From Hyperoodon ampullatus (Eukaryota; Chordata; Mammalia; Artiodactyla; Ziphiidae), in the NCBI GenBank assembly GCA_949752795.1, contig OX457075.1:1674001-1738000 (forward strand): a DNA stretch of 64,000 bases. The letters are read 5' to 3'. The translations under genes and the position numbers were made by a program. The stretch's first letter is position 1. Each line of letters starts with the position of its first letter. The notes under the pieces were generated by a model. It was given only the letters and a program-made list of their open reading frames with translations, was not told the DNA's origin and did no database searches. Positions 61,044 through 64,000 of the stretch are shown here, piece by piece.

Positions 61044-62399
61044 TTAGCGAATGGGTAAGGTTTAGGGTACAGGTGAGGGTACGGAAAAGTGTTAGGGTCA
61101 GGGTACGTGTCAGGGCATGGCTTAGTATTAGTATACTGGTTAGGATTAGGGTACGGTTTGGGTAAGGTTTAGGGTTGGGGTCAGGGTTAGCTTTATGGCT
61201 ATGGCTAGGGCTAGGGTTAGCGAAATGTCAGGTTTAGGGTACAGGTGATGGTACAGAAAACTGTTAGGGTTAGTGTATGTGTTAGGACACGTGTCAGTGT
61301 TAGTGTATGGCTTAGGATTAGCATACGGGTTAGGGTAAGGTGTACGGTTGGGTTTAGGTCTGGGTTTAGGGCTAGGGTTAGGGTTAGCGAATGGTAAGTT
61401 TTAGGGTACAGGTGAGGTTACGGAAAAGTGTTAGGGTCAGGGTACGTGTTAGGGCAGGGTTGAGTCTGGGTTTACAGGTTAGGATTAGGGTATGGGTTAG
61501 GGTAATTGGTAGGGTTGGCATTATGGTTAGTGTTAGGTGTAGTGTTAAGTTTAGTGAACGGGTAAGGATTAGGTTACAGCTGAGCGTACGGAAATGTTTT
61601 ATTGTCAAAGTACGTGTGCGGTATTGGGTTAGTGTTAGTGTATGGGTTAAGATTAGTGTACGTGTTAGGAGTAGGGTTGTAGTTAAGTTTAGGTTTGGGG
61701 CTAGGGTTATGGTTAACAAATGGTAAAGTTTATGGTTAGTGTTATGGTTAGTGTTATGGTTAGGGTTAGGGGTAGGGTTAGGGTAGGTGTTAGGGCACGA
61801 GTTAGTGTTAGTGTATGGGTTATGATTAGGGTATGGGTTAGGGTAAGGTGTAGGGTTGGGGTTAGGTTTAGGTTTAGGGCTAGTGTTAGGGTTAGCGAAT
61901 AGGTAACTGTAGAGTACAGGTGAGCATATGGAAAAGAGTTCAGGTCAGGGTTCATGTTAGGGCACAGGTTAGTGTAAGTTTAATTATTAGGATAAGGGTA
62001 CATGTCAGGGTTAGGTGTAGGGTTGGGGTTCGGTTTAGGGTTAGGTTTAGACCTAGGGTTAGGGTTAGTGAATGGTAAGGTTTAGGGTTCAGGTGTGGGA
62101 ATGGAAAATTGTTAGTGTCAGGGTAAGTGTTAAGGCACGTATTAGTGTTAGTGTACGGGTTAGGATTAGACTACGGGTGAGGCTAATGGGTAGGGTTGGC
62201 GTTATGTTTAGTGTTAGGGCTAGGGTTAGGGTTAGCGAACGAGTAAGGTTTAGGTTACAGGTGAGGGTACGGAAATGTATTAATGTCAAAGTAAGTGTGC
62301 GGGAATGGGTTAGTGTTAGTGTACGCATTAAGATTAGTGTACGTGTTAGGGCAAGGTGTAGGATTATAGTTAGATCTAGCTTTAGGGCTACTGTTAGGG

Positions 62400-62564
62400 T
62401 TAGCGAACGGTAATATTTAGGGTACAAGAGAGAGTAGGTAAAGCGTTAGGGGCAGCGTACATGTCAGGGCATGCATTAGTCTTTGTGTACGGGTTAGGAT
62501 AAGGGTACGGTTCGGGTAAGGTTTAGGGTTGGCGTCAGGGTTAGCTTTATGGCTATGGCCAGGG
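62400..62564 (+). repeat. M/E hybrid monomer
   Basis: The head is M (CAAGAGAGAGTAGG, TTAGGGGCAG) and the tail is E (GGTTCGGGTAAGG, GTTAGCTTTATGGC). It returns the order to F, which then jumps forward to L. Confidence 0.76.
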
Positions 62565-64000
62565 TTAGCGAAATGTCAGGTTTAGGGTAGAGGTGATGGT
62601 ACAGAATAGTGTTAGGGTTAGTGTATGTGTTAGGACACGTGTCAGTGTTAGTGTATGGCTTAGGATTAGCATACGGGTTAGGGTAAGGTGTACGGTTGGG
62701 TTTAGGTCAGGGTTTAGGGCTAGGGATAGGACTAGCGAACGAGTAAGGTTTAGGTTACAGGTGAGGGTACGGAAATGTATTAGTGTCAAAGTAAGTGTGC
62801 GGGAATGGATTAGTGTTAGTGTACGCATTAAGATTAGTGTACGTGTTAGAGTAAGGTGTAGGGTTGTAGTTAGATCTAGCTTTAGGGCTACTGTTAGGGT
62901 TAGCGAACGGTAAGATTTAGGGTACAGGAGAGAGTAGGGTAAAGATTTAGGGGCAGGGTACGTGTCAGGGCATGCATTAGTGTTTGTGTATGGGTTAGGA
63001 TTAGGGTACGGTTTAGGGTAAGGTCTTGGGTTGGTGTTAGGGCTTGGTTTAGGGGTATGTTGTGGGTTAGTGAATGGGAAAGTTTAGGGTACAGGTGACG
63101 GTACAGAAAAGTGTTAGGGTCAGCATACGTTTCAGGGCATGGATTAGTATTAGTGTACTGGTTAGGATTATGGTATGGGTTAGGGTGATGGGTAGGGTTG
63201 GGTTTACGGTTAGGTTTAGGTCTATGGTTAGGGTTAGCGAAATGTAAGGTTTAGGTTCCAGGTGATGGTCCAGAAATGTGTTAGGATCAGGGGACATATT
63301 AGGGCACGGATTAGTGTTAGTGTACTGGTTAGGATTGGGTACGCGTTAGGGTATGGTTTAGGGACGGGGTTAGGTTTACGTTTAGGTCTAGGGTTAAGAA
63401 TAGCAAACGGTATAGTTGAGGGAACAGGTGAGTGTACGGAAAAACGTTGTGGTCAGTGTACCTGTTAGGGCACGTCTAGTTTTAGTGTATGGGTTAGAAT
63501 TAGTGTACGGGTTAGGGTATGGTGTAGGGTTGGTCTTAGCATTATGTTTAGGGCTAGGGTTACGGTTAGCAAACCAGTAAGTTTTAGCGTACAGGTGAGG
63601 TTCCAGAAAACTTTTAGGGTCAGTGTATGTGTTAGGACACCTGTTAGTGTTAGTGTACGTGTCAGGATTAGCGTCCAGTTAGGGTAAGGTGTGGGGTTGG
63701 GGTTAGGGTTAGGTTTAGGGCTAGGCTTAGGGTTAGCGAACGGGTGAGTTTTCGGGTACAGTTGAGGGTACGGGAAAGAGTTTGGGTCAGGTTATGTTTT
63801 AGGAAACGTGTTAGTGTTAATGTATGGTTAGGATTAGGGTATGGGTTAGGGTAATGGTTAGGGTTGGCGTTAGGGTTAGGGATAGGCTTAGCGAACAGTT
63901 AAGGCTTATGGTATATGTGAGTGTATGGAAACGTGTTAGTGTCAAAGTACGTGTGAGGTCATGGGTTAGTGTTAGTGTAGGGGTTAAAAATAGGGTACGT
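62501..64000 (+). repeat. Right end: M/E hybrid tail, F, then L-S
   Basis: The M monomer at 62,400 changes into the tail of E by about 62,510-62,540 (GGTTCGGGTAAGG). F follows (62,565), then a jump to L (62,732), M (62,900), N (63,067), O, P, Q, R and S to the window edge. From about 62.74 kb it matches 13.08-14.34 kb at a spacing of 49,661 bp. The array continues beyond position 64,000. Confidence 0.82.

Larger units (their letters stand above)
57407..62500 (+). repeat. Right flank, sister copy of 4.8-10.1 kb
   Basis: Starts are near 57522 (H), 57684 (I), 57863, 58036 (K), 58203 (M), 58370, 58538, about 58703 (P), 58870 (V), 59031 (W), 59199, 59365 (Y/T hybrid), 59532 (U), 59700 (V), 59867, 60035, 60201 (Y), 60368 (A), 60536 (B), 60703, 60871 (D), 61045, about 61216, 61384 (G), 61551, 61713 (I), 61892, 62065 (K), 62233 (L) and 62400 (M/E hybrid). 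The same unusual jumps K-M and P-V as at 5.5-6.4 kb show common descent. Spacing to the left copy is 52,516, then about 52,510, then 52,342 bp. Confidence 0.87.
1..64000 (+). repeat. Telomere-like satellite array, G-rich strand on plus
   Basis: The entire window is head-to-tail tandem repeats of degenerate TTAGGG. Monomer starts (TTAGCGAA and variants TTAGTGAA, TTAGCAAA, TTAACAAA) recur about every 167 bp, giving roughly 385 monomers. Each monomer has a more distinctive first half, with a box around GTACAGGTGAGGGTACGG, and a more telomere-like second half ending in TTAGGG and CTAGGG units. The plus strand is rich in G and T and poor in C throughout, so all monomers point the same way. No gene, RNA gene or mobile element interrupts it. 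Seen directly: periodicity, orientation and lack of unique sequence. Inferred: origin from a telomeric repeat. The chromosomal location (subtelomere, interstitial block or centromere region) cannot be decided from this window. Confidence 0.97.

Noticed and set aside
1..64000. CRISPR array
   Set aside because: Repeats are contiguous 167-bp monomers with no unique spacers and no cas genes; the content is telomeric and eukaryotic.
1..64000. True telomere end
   Set aside because: The longest perfect TTAGGG run noticed is about four to five units. A functional telomere would have long perfect runs. This is telomere-derived satellite, possibly subtelomeric.
1..64000. CENP-B box
   Set aside because: The GGAAACG words in several monomers only weakly recall part of the CENP-B box. 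No full 17-bp match was seen.
1..64000. Plant-type TTTAGGG telomere repeat
   Set aside because: TTTAGGG steps occur (for example in GGTTTAGGGCTAGGG) but the 6-bp TTAGGG phase dominates, and the long perfect runs are TTAGGG.

Overview
The whole 64-kb window is one uninterrupted satellite DNA built from degenerate telomere-type repeats (TTAGGG and near variants). I see no protein-coding gene, tRNA, rRNA, transposon or unique sequence anywhere in it. All long open frames are by-products of the 6-bp periodicity: AGG-GTT reads Arg-Val and TTA-GGG reads Leu-Gly on the plus strand, and CTA-ACC (Leu-Thr) and CCT-AAC (Pro-Asn) read on the minus strand. The G-rich strand is always the plus strand, and no inversion was found. 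The host is a eukaryote with TTAGGG-type telomeres. Frequent C-to-T and G-to-A alternation at CpG sites suggests a genome that methylates CpG, such as a vertebrate, but I cannot name the species. The array could be subtelomeric, interstitial or pericentromeric. If it is subtelomeric in the usual orientation, the chromosome end lies to the right.

The organisation is nested. Level 1 is a degenerate hexamer. Level 2 is a monomer of about 167 bp (mostly 165-168, range about 150-179) that divides into about 28 hexamer-sized steps, each with its own preferred variant; it usually opens with TTAGCGAA or a close variant. Level 3 is a fixed cyclic order of 25 distinguishable monomer types, which I label A to Y. 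One complete cycle is 4,160 bp at 31,410-35,569. Level 4 is a 12,139-bp unit of 73 monomers, equal to three passes through the cycle with some types skipped. It is present almost unchanged at about 23,461-35,599, 35,600-47,738 and, cut short, 47,739-57,406.

Left to right: 1-4,331 carries a 2,989-bp repeat spacing; 4,332-8,193 is a strongly skipped pass; 8,194-11,381 and 11,382-14,560 are a 3.18-kb tandem duplication; 11,382-15,564 is a second complete 25-type cycle; 15,565-18,240 resembles 33.9-36.6 kb; about 18,240-22,790 is an 11-monomer (1,858 bp) unit present about 2.5 times; 22,791-23,460 is a short transition; then comes the 12,139-bp array. From 57,407 to about 62,500 the sequence is a sister copy of 4.8-10.1 kb, and 62.9-64.0 kb resembles 13.2-14.3 kb. 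Nearly every jump in the order happens at the same point within a monomer, so register is kept. This is what unequal exchange or gene conversion between homologous monomers would leave.

All comparisons were made by eye. Segment boundaries are reliable to roughly 10-30 bp unless stated. Similarity levels are described but not measured.
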